Part shown: piece by piece, positions 1-4,719 of the stretch
Layout of the letters: each line of letters starts with the position of its first letter
How positions within the stretch are numbered: the stretch's first letter is position 1
NCBI GenBank assembly: GCA_002791035.1
Contig: PFWG01000026.1
Coordinates: forward strand, 1-9,685
Direction: 5' to 3'
DNA: 9,685 bases
Source of the DNA: Candidatus Portnoybacteria bacterium CG_4_9_14_3_um_filter_43_11
GTDB taxonomy: Bacteria; Patescibacteriota; Minisyncoccia; Portnoybacterales; UBA2143
Made by a program: the position numbers and the translations under genes
Notes under the pieces: model-generated
Databases searched by the model: none
What the model was told of the DNA's origin: nothing
What the model saw: only the letters and a program-made list of their open reading frames with translations

Positions 1-126
1 TTTATTGCTCTCATTTTTTATGCCAACATTAAAGCTCGCCGAAACAACAATCGACTGCAAACTTTTATTACGCGCTAATATAATCTTAGCGCCATTTCTC
101 AATTTTTTGTATTTTATGGAAAACAT
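1..126 (-). CDS. M16-family zinc peptidase-like protein, N-terminal fragment (runs off window)
   Basis: A leftward reading frame begins at ATG (complement of 124-126) and stays open through all 42 codons to the window edge, so this is the 5' end of a longer gene. An SD-like AAAGG lies just upstream (complement of 131-135). The peptide begins MFSIKYKKLRNGAKIILARN and continues with SIVVSASFNVGIKNE. This matches the first strand pair of M16 (pitrilysin / processing-peptidase) proteins, typically 'LxNGLRVILxP...TVTVxVxVxVGSRxE'. In that family the HxxEH zinc site comes further downstream, outside the window, so it cannot be checked whether the protein is catalytic. It is divergent from the slipin gene. 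The reading frame is fairly certain; the M16 assignment is an inference from a short stretch. Confidence 0.68.
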   Translation of the reverse strand, partial: MFSIKYKKLRNGAKIILARNKSLQSIVVSASFNVGIKNESNK

Positions 127-135
127 ATTTCCTTT

Positions 136-165
136 ATTTTATCACTAAAATCAAAAAATAAGCAA
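136..165 (-). promoter_or_regulatory. Candidate extended -10 promoter for the leftward M16-like gene
   Basis: Reading leftward there is a TTGCTT (complement of 160-165), an 18-base spacer and TAAAAT (complement of 136-141) preceded by TGA, giving the extended -10 form TGnTAAAAT. The -10 ends only 9 bases before the ATG. A normally placed start site would leave a leader of about 3 bases, in conflict with the SD-like AAAGG. This is a pattern match in AT-rich DNA, so confidence is low. Confidence 0.28.
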
Positions 166-180
166 TTAAAACATTTTTAC

Positions 181-209
181 TTGTTTCAGAAAAATTAAAG
201 GAGTAGAAT
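181..209 (+). promoter_or_regulatory. Candidate promoter for the slipin-GerMN unit
   Basis: TTGTTT (181-186), a 17-base spacer and TAGAAT (204-209) precede the slipin ribosome binding site. The -10 matches consensus at five of six positions; the -35 keeps only TTG. The predicted start near 216 gives a short leader that still contains the SD at 223-231. Spacing is good but the -35 is weak. Confidence 0.3.
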
Positions 210-222
210 AGAAATAATAGAG

Positions 223-231
223 AGGAGGTGA
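223..231 (+). promoter_or_regulatory. Near-perfect Shine-Dalgarno deciding a non-canonical start
   Basis: AGGAGGTGA is a nine-base complement of the usual 16S rRNA 3' end. Six bases separate AGGAGG from ATC at 235, the ordinary aligned spacing. No ATG, GTG or TTG exists in the slipin frame between the stop TGA at 229-231 and TTG at 286. The site therefore argues that initiation occurs at AUC 235 (or AUC 238). Confidence 0.75.
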
Positions 232-234
232 AAA

Positions 235-990
235 ATCATCACTACCACTATATACATTATTTTAGCCGTCATCGTTTTTATTATCTTGATTTCCATCAAG
301 CAGGTAAACCAGTACCAAAAGGGGATTAAGTTTATGCTTGGGAAATACATTGGCCTGATGGAGCCGGGCTGGCGGCTGGTCTTTCCGATTATTCAGACAT
401 ACCGAAAAGTTGATTTGCGAGTCAAGGCGGTGGATGTGCCTAACCAGGAGGCCATTACCAAGGACAATATCTCGGTCGCCGTCAACGCCGTTATCTACTA
501 CAAAGTTAAGGAGGCCGATAAAGTCGTTTTGGAGGTAGAGAATTTCACTTACGCCATTTCGCAGATGGCCCAGACAACCATGCGCAACGCCGTCGGACAG
601 GTGGATTTGGACGAACTACTTTCGCAACGGGACCGCGTTTCGGAAAATATCAGGAAAATTATTGACGCGGCGACCGACCCGTGGGGAATCAAAGTTGACA
701 ATGTGGAATTAAAGGATATTGTTTTGCCGGAAGAAATGAAACGGATTATCGGTAAACAGGCCGAAGCGGAAAGAGAAAAGCGGGCGATTATTATCAAAGC
801 CGAAGGCGAAGTTATCGCCGCCAAGAATATGGCCAAAGCGGCCGAAACGCTTTCCGCCGCCAATGGCGCTCTCCATTTGCGGACGCTCCAGTCAATCAAC
901 GATATCAGTTCTGACCAGTCCAATACGATTGTTTTCGCCGTGCCGCTGGAGGTTTTGCGCGCTTTTGAAGGGATGGACAAAAAGAGATAA
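235..990 (+). CDS. Slipin / stomatin-like SPFH (band 7) membrane protein
   Basis: This is a scaffold-type membrane protein of the SPFH/prohibitin superfamily. Such proteins oligomerise at the inner membrane and often associate with membrane proteases. Read from ATC 235 it is 251 aa, the usual slipin length. A single membrane segment comes first (about residues 5-21, ITTTIYIILAVIVFIILIS), then VNQYQKGIKFMLGKYIG, which matches the typical slipin entry 'xNQYERGVVFRLGK'. The SPFH core runs to about residue 200 (VPNQEAITKDNISVAVNAVI; IVLPEEMKRIIGKQAEAERE), followed by an Ala/Glu-rich helical stretch and a conserved tail (TIVFAVPLEVL). The only conventional start, TTG 286, lies inside the membrane segment and has no SD. 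I therefore place the start at AUC behind the strong SD. Alternatives are a recent ATG-to-ATC change or a base error. The gene lies 12 bases upstream of the GerMN gene. Confidence 0.85.
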   Translation: MITTTIYIILAVIVFIILISIKQVNQYQKGIKFMLGKYIGLMEPGWRLVFPIIQTYRKVDLRVKAVDVPNQEAITKDNISVAVNAVIYYKVKEADKVVLEVENFTYAISQMAQTTMRNAVGQVDLDELLSQRDRVSENIRKIIDAATDPWGIKVDNVELKDIVLPEEMKRIIGKQAEAEREKRAIIIKAEGEVIAAKNMAKAAETLSAANGALHLRTLQSINDISSDQSNTIVFAVPLEVLRAFEGMDKKR

Positions 991-1002
991 ATAATCATAA
1001 AT

Positions 1003-1905
1003 ATGAAAAGAGATTTTCTTATCATCTTAATCATCTTTGCTTTTTTGTTCGCTATCGGCCTGATAAAGGGCTTGAGCAACGAGGATGATTGGATTTGTTC
1101 CGGCGGAGAATGGGTCAGGCATGGCAACCCTAGCGCGTCGATGCCAACCGCCCCTTGCGGTCAATCCGGCCAAAATGACGCCGAATCCGTCGGCAGCGAT
1201 ATTGCCGTTTTCCTGCCTCAAGCCGGCCAGATGGTCAAAAGTCCGGCAACAATTGAAGGCGAAGTTAGGGGAACCTGGTTTTTTGAAGCGGTCTTGCCGA
1301 TAGAAATCAGAAACAACGCCGGGCAAAAGATTGCCGTCGGCTATGTCCAAGCGACTGATGACTGGATGACGGAGAATTTTATCCCGTTCAGAGGAGAAAT
1401 TGAATTTGACGTCAGCGCCACCACCAGCGCCAACCTAATTTTTAGAAAAGCCAATCCGTCCGATTTGCCGGAAAACGACCAGGAATTCAAGGTTCCGGTC
1501 ATTCTGGCGCCCAGCCGGGAGATAAGCGTTAAAATATATTTCAACAACAGCGAGATGGACCCGGAGTTTTCGTGCAATAAGGTCTTTGCCGTTAATCGCC
1601 GAATCGTTCGGACCGCCGGAGTCGCTCAAGCGGCTCTAAAAGAGCTTTTTGCCGGGCCGACTGAAGCGGAAAAAGCGGAAGGGTATTTTACCAGCATCAA
1701 TGAGGGCGTTGAAGTTCAAAAAATCGTCATTGAGAATGGCATGGCCAAAGTTGAATTTAACGAAGCATTAGAAGCGGGAGTGGGGGGCTCTTGCCGCGTC
1801 TCGGCTATCCGGGCGCAAATTGAAGAAACGCTCAAGCAATTTCTGACCATAGACAGCGTTGTTATTTCCATTAATGGCCGGACCGAAGACATTCTCCAGC
1901 CGTAA
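1003..1905 (+). CDS. Membrane-anchored Gmad2-GerMN domain protein
   Basis: This 300-aa protein has an N-terminal signal anchor (about residues 4-22, FLIILIIFAFLFAIGLIKG) and an extracytoplasmic body. A short Cys/Trp segment at 30-52 (WICSGGEWVRHGNPSASMP, with C32 and C52) recurs, from memory, in CPR surface proteins. Residues about 67-168 fit Gmad2, the Ig-like domain of spore-germination proteins: IAVFLPQAGQMVKSPATIEG, GTWFFEAVLPIEI, W121, and a conserved end FKVPVIL. Residues about 175-298 fit GerMN: VKIYFNNSEMD, VRTAGVAQAALKELFAGPT, GMAKVEFNEAL, and the end VVISINGRTEDILQP. CPR bacteria do not sporulate, so a cell-surface or peptidoglycan-associated binding role is inferred. No SD is visible before ATG 1003, so it is probably translated by coupling with the slipin gene 12 bases upstream. 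Confidence 0.85.
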   Translation: MKRDFLIILIIFAFLFAIGLIKGLSNEDDWICSGGEWVRHGNPSASMPTAPCGQSGQNDAESVGSDIAVFLPQAGQMVKSPATIEGEVRGTWFFEAVLPIEIRNNAGQKIAVGYVQATDDWMTENFIPFRGEIEFDVSATTSANLIFRKANPSDLPENDQEFKVPVILAPSREISVKIYFNNSEMDPEFSCNKVFAVNRRIVRTAGVAQAALKELFAGPTEAEKAEGYFTSINEGVEVQKIVIENGMAKVEFNEALEAGVGGSCRVSAIRAQIEETLKQFLTIDSVVISINGRTEDILQP

Positions 1906-1910
1906 AGAAG

Positions 1911-1935
1911 CGCGTCCAGTGGCCCGGGCGTTTTT
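1911..1935 (+). terminator. Rho-independent terminator of the slipin-GerMN unit
   Basis: CGTCC (1913-1917) pairs with GGGCG (1926-1930), including one G-T pair, and is followed at once by TTTTT (1931-1935). It begins 6 bases after the GerMN stop codon. The stem is short but GC-rich and the U tract is in the right place. Confidence 0.55.
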
Positions 1936-1943
1936 AGTTATAG

Positions 1944-1974
1944 AAACAAAAACACGCTTTGGAATCAAAGCGCG
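1944..1974 (-). terminator. Terminator of the leftward DUF378 gene
   Basis: CGCTTTG (1955-1961) and CAAAGCG (1966-1972) form a perfect 7-base stem with a 4-base loop, extended by C1953-G1974 across one mismatch. On the minus strand the stem is followed by TG and TTTTTGTTT, a good U tract. On the plus strand it is followed by a weaker TTTT, so it may act in both directions. A second small stem, AGCCC/GGGCT (1993-1997 and 2001-2005), lies between it and the DUF378 stop codon. Confidence 0.65.
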
Positions 1975-2015
1975 CTTTTGTTCTTTATCTTCAGCCCCTT
2001 GGGCTTTATCTTAGA

Positions 2016-2234
2016 TTAACCCTTTTTTGCCAGTCCCTTAACGACAAAAAGCAGATAAACGGCGGATAGACCGACCAGGTCATAGACAATTCTTGATAGC
2101 GCCGACATATCTCCGAATATGGACGCTACCAGGTCAAAATCAAATACTCCAATCAGCCCCCAGTTTAGCCCTCCGATAATAACAAGAATCAGGACAATCC
2201 AGTCAACAGTGCTTAGTTTCTTTATTTTTTTCAC
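2016..2234 (-). CDS. DUF378 small membrane protein
   Basis: This is a 72-aa integral membrane protein of the DUF378 (YuzA-like) family, whose function is unknown. Two membrane segments are visible (about residues 13-32 and 50-68). The family signature is GGLNWGLIG at 21-29, then FDFDLVASIFG, and LSRIVYDLVGLSAVYLL in the second segment. The frame is open up to a TTG at 2258, but the perfect extended -10 at 2265-2273 predicts a transcript starting near 2258, which rules out that TTG. I use GTG 2234, with AAGGA five bases upstream, giving MKKIKKLSTVDW. An alternative is initiation at AUA (complement of 2223-2225) behind the SD-like AGGGGGTGA, which would give the family-like start (M)KKLSTVDW. 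It is convergent with the GerMN gene and divergent from the nuclease operon. Confidence 0.82.
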   Translation of the reverse strand: MKKIKKLSTVDWIVLILVIIGGLNWGLIGVFDFDLVASIFGDMSALSRIVYDLVGLSAVYLLFVVKGLAKKG

Positions 2235-2264
2235 CCCCTTCCTTTTCCAGTAATCCAATACTAT

Positions 2265-2273
2265 ATTATACCA
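2265..2273 (-). promoter_or_regulatory. Perfect extended -10 promoter of the DUF378 gene
   Basis: The minus strand reads TGGTATAAT, an exact TGnTATAAT extended -10 element (complement of 2265-2273). No recognisable -35 lies 17 bases upstream, as is common for extended -10 promoters. The predicted start near 2258 gives a leader of about 24 bases that includes the SD before GTG 2234. Confidence 0.6.
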
Positions 2274-2292
2274 TATTTTCTCTTTTCGCGGC

Positions 2293-2313
2293 TGTGGATA
2301 AATCCGGATAAAT
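2293..2313 (+). promoter_or_regulatory. DnaA-box-like 9-mer inside a 10-bp-phased direct repeat
   Basis: TGTGGATAA at 2293-2301 is the exact reverse complement of the consensus DnaA box TTATCCACA. The core GGATAAAT occurs twice, at 2296-2303 and 2306-2313, one helical turn apart. The pair sits between the divergent promoters of the DUF378 and nuclease genes. It could be a tandem operator, a DnaA site or chance. It is a single box with no dnaA, dnaN or AT-rich origin block, so it is not an origin. Confidence 0.3.
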
Positions 2314-2314
2314 G

Positions 2315-2323
2315 TGTTAAAAT
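2315..2323 (+). promoter_or_regulatory. Extended -10 promoter of the nuclease operon, predicted leaderless
   Basis: TGTTAAAAT is an extended -10 (TGn plus TAAAAT, five of six to consensus). Only six bases separate it from ATG 2330, so a normally placed start site (+7) falls on the A of the ATG. The absence of a good SD before 2330 fits a leaderless transcript. No convincing -35 is present. Confidence 0.45.
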
Positions 2324-2329
2324 CTAAAG

Positions 2330-3085
2330 ATGTCGGAATACTACAATCCCAGCAAGCATCCCGATTGGCTGTTTAATCCCAATCGGAAGAATAAGTTTAA
2401 ATTAAGCCGGTCCAAACTGGACTTGTTTTTGAACTGTCCCCGCTGTTTCTATCTGGACAATCGGCTGGGAGTCGGCCGGCCGCCCGGTTTCCCTTTTGCC
2501 TTAAACTCGGCGGTTGATTTTCTGCTCAAAAAAGAATTTGACCTTTATCGGGCGAAAGGGGAATCCCATCCGCTAATGAGTTCTTATGGCATTGACGCCA
2601 TTCCTTTTCAGCACGAAAAAATGAACGAGTGGAGAGATAATTTCAGGGGGATTCAATCTGTTCACTCCGGGACCGGCTTGACCATTTCCGGCGCCATTGA
2701 CGATGTCTGGACTAATCCCAAAAAAGAACTTCATATTGTTGATTACAAATCAACGGCCAAGGACGGCGAAATTAATCTGGACGCCGACTGGCAAATCGGA
2801 TACAAGCGGCAGATGGAAATTTACCAATGGCTTTTCCGGCAAAATCAGTTTAAAGTTTCCGACACTGGCTATTTTGTCTACGCCAACGGCAAAAAAGACC
2901 GCCAGGCCTTTGACAAAAAACTGGAGTTTGAGGTCTCAATTATCCCTTATCAAGGAGACGCCTCCTGGGTGGATGAATCCATTGTCAGGGCCCATCAATG
3001 CCTGCTCTCTGATAAAGTTCCCCAGATGGCCGAAGAGTGCGATTATTGCCGTTATCGCGAGGCGGCGGGGGAAGCGTTAAGATGA
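2330..3085 (+). CDS. PD-(D/E)XK nuclease superfamily protein (RecB/Cas4-like)
   Basis: This 251-aa stand-alone nuclease-fold protein resembles the C-terminal domains of RecB/AddB and Cas4. Visible motifs are SRSKLDLFLNCPRCFYLD at 26-43 (the family's opening helix, with C36 and C39), ISGAIDDVW at 119-127 (metal-binding Asp at 124/125), VDYKSTAKDG at 137-146 (D138 and K140 as the D-x-K core), and QMEIYQWLF at 161-169 (the Q-x3-Y motif of RecB-type nucleases). A second cysteine pair, CDYC at 237-240, mirrors CPRC at 36-39, and together they could hold a metal ion or an iron-sulfur cluster as in AddB/Cas4. No helicase domain, cas1/cas2 or CRISPR is nearby, so a DNA repair or DNA processing role is the likeliest inference. 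It heads a tight operon and its TGA overlaps the next possible start as ATGA. Confidence 0.82.
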   Translation: MSEYYNPSKHPDWLFNPNRKNKFKLSRSKLDLFLNCPRCFYLDNRLGVGRPPGFPFALNSAVDFLLKKEFDLYRAKGESHPLMSSYGIDAIPFQHEKMNEWRDNFRGIQSVHSGTGLTISGAIDDVWTNPKKELHIVDYKSTAKDGEINLDADWQIGYKRQMEIYQWLFRQNQFKVSDTGYFVYANGKKDRQAFDKKLEFEVSIIPYQGDASWVDESIVRAHQCLLSDKVPQMAEECDYCRYREAAGEALR

Positions 3086-3228
3086 AAAACTACGCTAAAA
3101 TCGGTGGGAGAAAAGGGAAGCCGGCTTACCGGACTCCTTCAAGATTTATCGCTCGGCAGGTTTTAAAAAACAAAGAAAGATGCTTATTAAAGTCAAGGCC
3201 TTTCCGCAAGCCGGAAAAGAAGAAATAA
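3082..3228 (+). CDS. Possible small basic protein (48 aa)
   Basis: An ATG overlaps the nuclease stop as ATGA, the same coupling seen at 3651, and opens a 48-codon frame. The product is strongly basic (MKNYAKIGGRKGKPAYRTPS at the start, FRKPEKKK at the end), as expected for a nucleic-acid-binding peptide. Against it, its last 49 bases overlap the well-supported DUF167 gene in another frame, I recognise no family, and it is short. If it is not coding, 3086-3179 is an otherwise unexplained gap inside a compressed operon. Confidence 0.38.
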   Translation: MKNYAKIGGRKGKPAYRTPSRFIARQVLKNKERCLLKSRPFRKPEKKK

Positions 3229-3413
3229 TCAAAAAGGCAGATGACTCGTTTGAAATCTGGGTCAAAGCCAAACCGGTTCAAGGCCGGGCTAATCGGGCGA
3301 TTTCAAGAGTTTTGGCGGATTACTTTAATCTGCCGGCTGGAAAAATCAGAATGCTCAAAGGATTTAAGGAGAGGAATAAGATTTTTGAGGTTAAAAATGA
3401 CCCTGATAATTGA
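3180..3413 (+). CDS. DUF167 / YggU-family protein
   Basis: This 77-aa protein belongs to the DUF167 (YggU) family of small alpha/beta proteins, whose biochemical role is not established. The signature is clear throughout: MLIKVKAFPQAGKEEI, FEIWVKAKPVQGRANRAI at 24-41 (family pattern WVKAPPVxGKANxAL), VLADYFNLPAGKIRMLKGFK at 44-63, and RNKIFEV near the end (family pattern SRxKxxxI). The length is typical. Only a weak AAAGAAAG precedes the ATG. Its last 17 bases overlap the start of the TsaB-like gene, which points to coupled translation. Confidence 0.88.
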   Translation: MLIKVKAFPQAGKEEIIKKADDSFEIWVKAKPVQGRANRAISRVLADYFNLPAGKIRMLKGFKERNKIFEVKNDPDN

Positions 3414-3654
3414 TTTGTCAAAACCAGAGCCGAAATTGGTTTTAAAAGACGGACGGAAAGAAACGGCCAGCCACAGTTGGGCCGGGCTTTATCAGTTGTC
3501 CGAAACACTGATTTTAGAGATAGATAAGTTTTTGAAGAAAAATAAGCTCGGTTTGGACGATATCGGGAAAATAAAGGTGATTGCCAGCAAAGAGTCAATG
3601 GTTTCCACCCGCATTGCCAAAACCGTGGCGCTGGGACTAAAGGCAAAAATATGA
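3397..3654 (+). CDS. Short TsaB-like protein (ASKHA-fold N-terminal part only)
   Basis: This 85-aa protein starts at ATG 3397, with GAGG six bases upstream; the frame is open further 5' but that part overlaps DUF167 and has no family pattern. MTLIIDLSKPEPKLVLKDGR resembles the opening strand and phosphate loop of TsaB (ILxIDTSxxxxxxAL), and YQLSETLILEIDKFLKKNKL resembles its 'LSExLLPxIxxLL' helix. TsaB is the partner of TsaD in making the t6A modification of tRNA. The stretch VIASKESMVSTRIAKTVALG lies where TsaB has the conserved SGPGSFTGLR loop, but most of that loop is gone, and the protein ends about where the second TsaB subdomain would begin. It may be a reduced or repurposed TsaB. It overlaps the next gene as ATGA. 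Confidence 0.6.
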   Translation: MTLIIDLSKPEPKLVLKDGRKETASHSWAGLYQLSETLILEIDKFLKKNKLGLDDIGKIKVIASKESMVSTRIAKTVALGLKAKI

Positions 3655-4655
3655 CCTCTCTGGAAAAATCCATTCTGGCGACGGTGGCCTACTACGATGT
3701 TTTGGACCGGCCCCTGACCGGCTGGGAGGTTTTTAAGTATCTAATTTTAAAAAATAGGGAATTGGCCATTGGGTTGAAAGAAGTTCTAACTCTTTTAGGA
3801 AACAGCGACGAACTGGATAAATTTATCGGTCAAAACAATGGCTTCTATTTTCTGAAAAATCGGGGAAATATTATCGCGGAAAGAATTGAACGGCAGAAAA
3901 TTTCCGCTCAAAAGTGGAAAAAGTCAAAATTAGCCGTAAAACTGCTTCAAATGGTTCCTTTTATCCGGCTGGTGATTTTGAGCGGTTCGCTGGCGATGGA
4001 TAACGCCAAAAAGAATTCGGATATTGACCTGTTGATTGTCGCCAAGTCCGGCCGGATTTGGACTTGCCGGGCGCTGGTTTCCCTTCTTGTCCATCTCTTA
4101 GGGAAAAGACGGCATGGAGCGCTAACCAAAGACCGGCTTTGCCTCAACCATTATCTTACCGATAAATCGTTAAAAATACCCTTTCAAAGTTTGTACAACG
4201 CCCAGACCTACGCCCACTTAACGCCGGTTTTAGAAATAGAGAACGGGCTTTACCGTCAATTTCAAAAGCAAAACAATTGGCTGAACGATTATTTGCTTTT
4301 CTATCCCTCAGAAAATAAGGGATACCTGAAAAAAATTCAACTCAGCCGGTTAGCCGCTTTTCTAAGAAAATTAAGGGAATTCATTCTTGACGGAAAATTG
4401 GGCGACAAGTTAGAATTATTTCTTAAAAAAATTCAGGCGGAAAGAATTAAAAAAGACCCGTTGACTTACCGCGCCGGCGGCCGGGTGGTGGTTGACGATA
4501 GCCAATTGGAATTTCATCCCGATTCGCCCGAAAAAAATATTTTGGAAAAGTATAACCGAAAGATAAAACGCTTGGGTTTCGACGAAACAGACCTGGAAAA
4601 AGATTCGGGATTGACCCCGCCGGGCGGGGTTGACAATCTAATCAATTTTGATTAA
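3651..4655 (+). CDS. wHTH-nucleotidyltransferase (DNA polymerase beta-type fold) protein
   Basis: This is a 334-aa cytosolic protein. The N-terminus (residues about 4-80: SILATVAYYDVLDRPLTGWE...NNGFYFLKNR) reads as a winged-helix module. The nucleotidyltransferase core follows: VILSGSLAMDNAKKNSDIDL at 108-127 holds the family GS motif (G112, S113) and the DxD metal ligands D124 and D126. After this comes RIWTCRALVSLLVHLLG and a helical C-terminal half. The substrate is not predictable; the fold includes CCA-adding, antibiotic-modifying and toxin (MNT) enzymes, and no toxin partner is visible. The last residues (GLTPPGGVDNLINFD) are encoded across a GC palindrome at 4614-4630 and the groES -35, so the tail may be constrained by DNA signals rather than protein function. 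It starts by ATGA overlap and ends the operon. Confidence 0.8.
   Translation: MTSLEKSILATVAYYDVLDRPLTGWEVFKYLILKNRELAIGLKEVLTLLGNSDELDKFIGQNNGFYFLKNRGNIIAERIERQKISAQKWKKSKLAVKLLQMVPFIRLVILSGSLAMDNAKKNSDIDLLIVAKSGRIWTCRALVSLLVHLLGKRRHGALTKDRLCLNHYLTDKSLKIPFQSLYNAQTYAHLTPVLEIENGLYRQFQKQNNWLNDYLLFYPSENKGYLKKIQLSRLAAFLRKLREFILDGKLGDKLELFLKKIQAERIKKDPLTYRAGGRVVVDDSQLEFHPDSPEKNILEKYNRKIKRLGFDETDLEKDSGLTPPGGVDNLINFD
4614..4630 (+). repeat. GC-rich palindrome at the nucleotidyltransferase 3' end, upstream of groES
   Basis: ACCCCGC (4614-4620) and GCGGGGT (4624-4630) form a perfect 7-base stem with the loop CGG. It lies inside the last codons of the nucleotidyltransferase gene and its final T is the first base of the groES -35 TTGACA. 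No U tract follows, so it is not an ordinary terminator. It could be an operator, an RNA hairpin protecting the upstream mRNA, or a REP-like dispersed palindrome. It is not the HrcA operator CIRCE. Confidence 0.7.
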
Positions 4656-4658
4656 GAT
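4630..4658 (+). promoter_or_regulatory. Sigma70-type promoter of groES-groEL
   Basis: A perfect TTGACA (4630-4635), a 17-base spacer and TAAGAT (4653-4658) form a canonical housekeeping promoter that overlaps the end of the upstream gene. The predicted start near 4665 gives a leader of about 80 bases before the groES ATG, containing the SD-like AGGAGG at 4680. No CIRCE element (TTAGCACTC-N9-GAGTGCTAA) lies between 4656 and 4744, so any heat control must use another mechanism. Confidence 0.6.
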
Positions 4659-4679
4659 AGAATAAAATAAGCAATAAAT

Positions 4680-4719
4680 AGGAGGCATTGAACAGTATTT
4701 CTTTCTTTTGTTCACTGTT
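4680..4719 (+). promoter_or_regulatory. Displaced Shine-Dalgarno and inverted repeat in the groES leader
   Basis: A perfect AGGAGG (4680-4685) lies 59 bases before the groES ATG, too far to act directly. Between them is an inverted repeat AACAGT (4691-4696) / ACTGTT (4714-4719) with a 17-base pyrimidine-rich loop, then AT-rich sequence. The ATG at 4745 has no SD of its own. Either a short insertion pushed the SD away, or leader folding plays a part in initiation. Confidence 0.5.

Noticed and set aside
286..300. TTG 286 as the slipin start
   Set aside because: It removes most of the membrane segment and has no SD, while a strong SD lies upstream pointing at codon 235.
549..1127. A 192-codon leftward frame opposite slipin and the GerMN gene
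   Set aside because: It spans two well-supported rightward genes and its product resembles no protein; it is a shadow frame.
2293..2301. Replication origin
   Set aside because: There is one DnaA-like 9-mer only, with no cluster and no dnaA or dnaN nearby.
2330..3085. CRISPR-associated Cas4 locus
   Set aside because: No cas1 or cas2 and no direct-repeat array occurs anywhere in the window.
3241..3396. Upstream extension of the TsaB-like frame to ATG 3241
   Set aside because: It overlaps the well-supported DUF167 gene, shows no family pattern, and ATG 3397 has a properly spaced GAGG.
229..3654. UGA recoding to glycine (genetic code 25)
   Set aside because: TGA ends the nuclease, DUF167 and TsaB-like frames exactly where ATGA overlaps or family ends are expected, so it is a stop.
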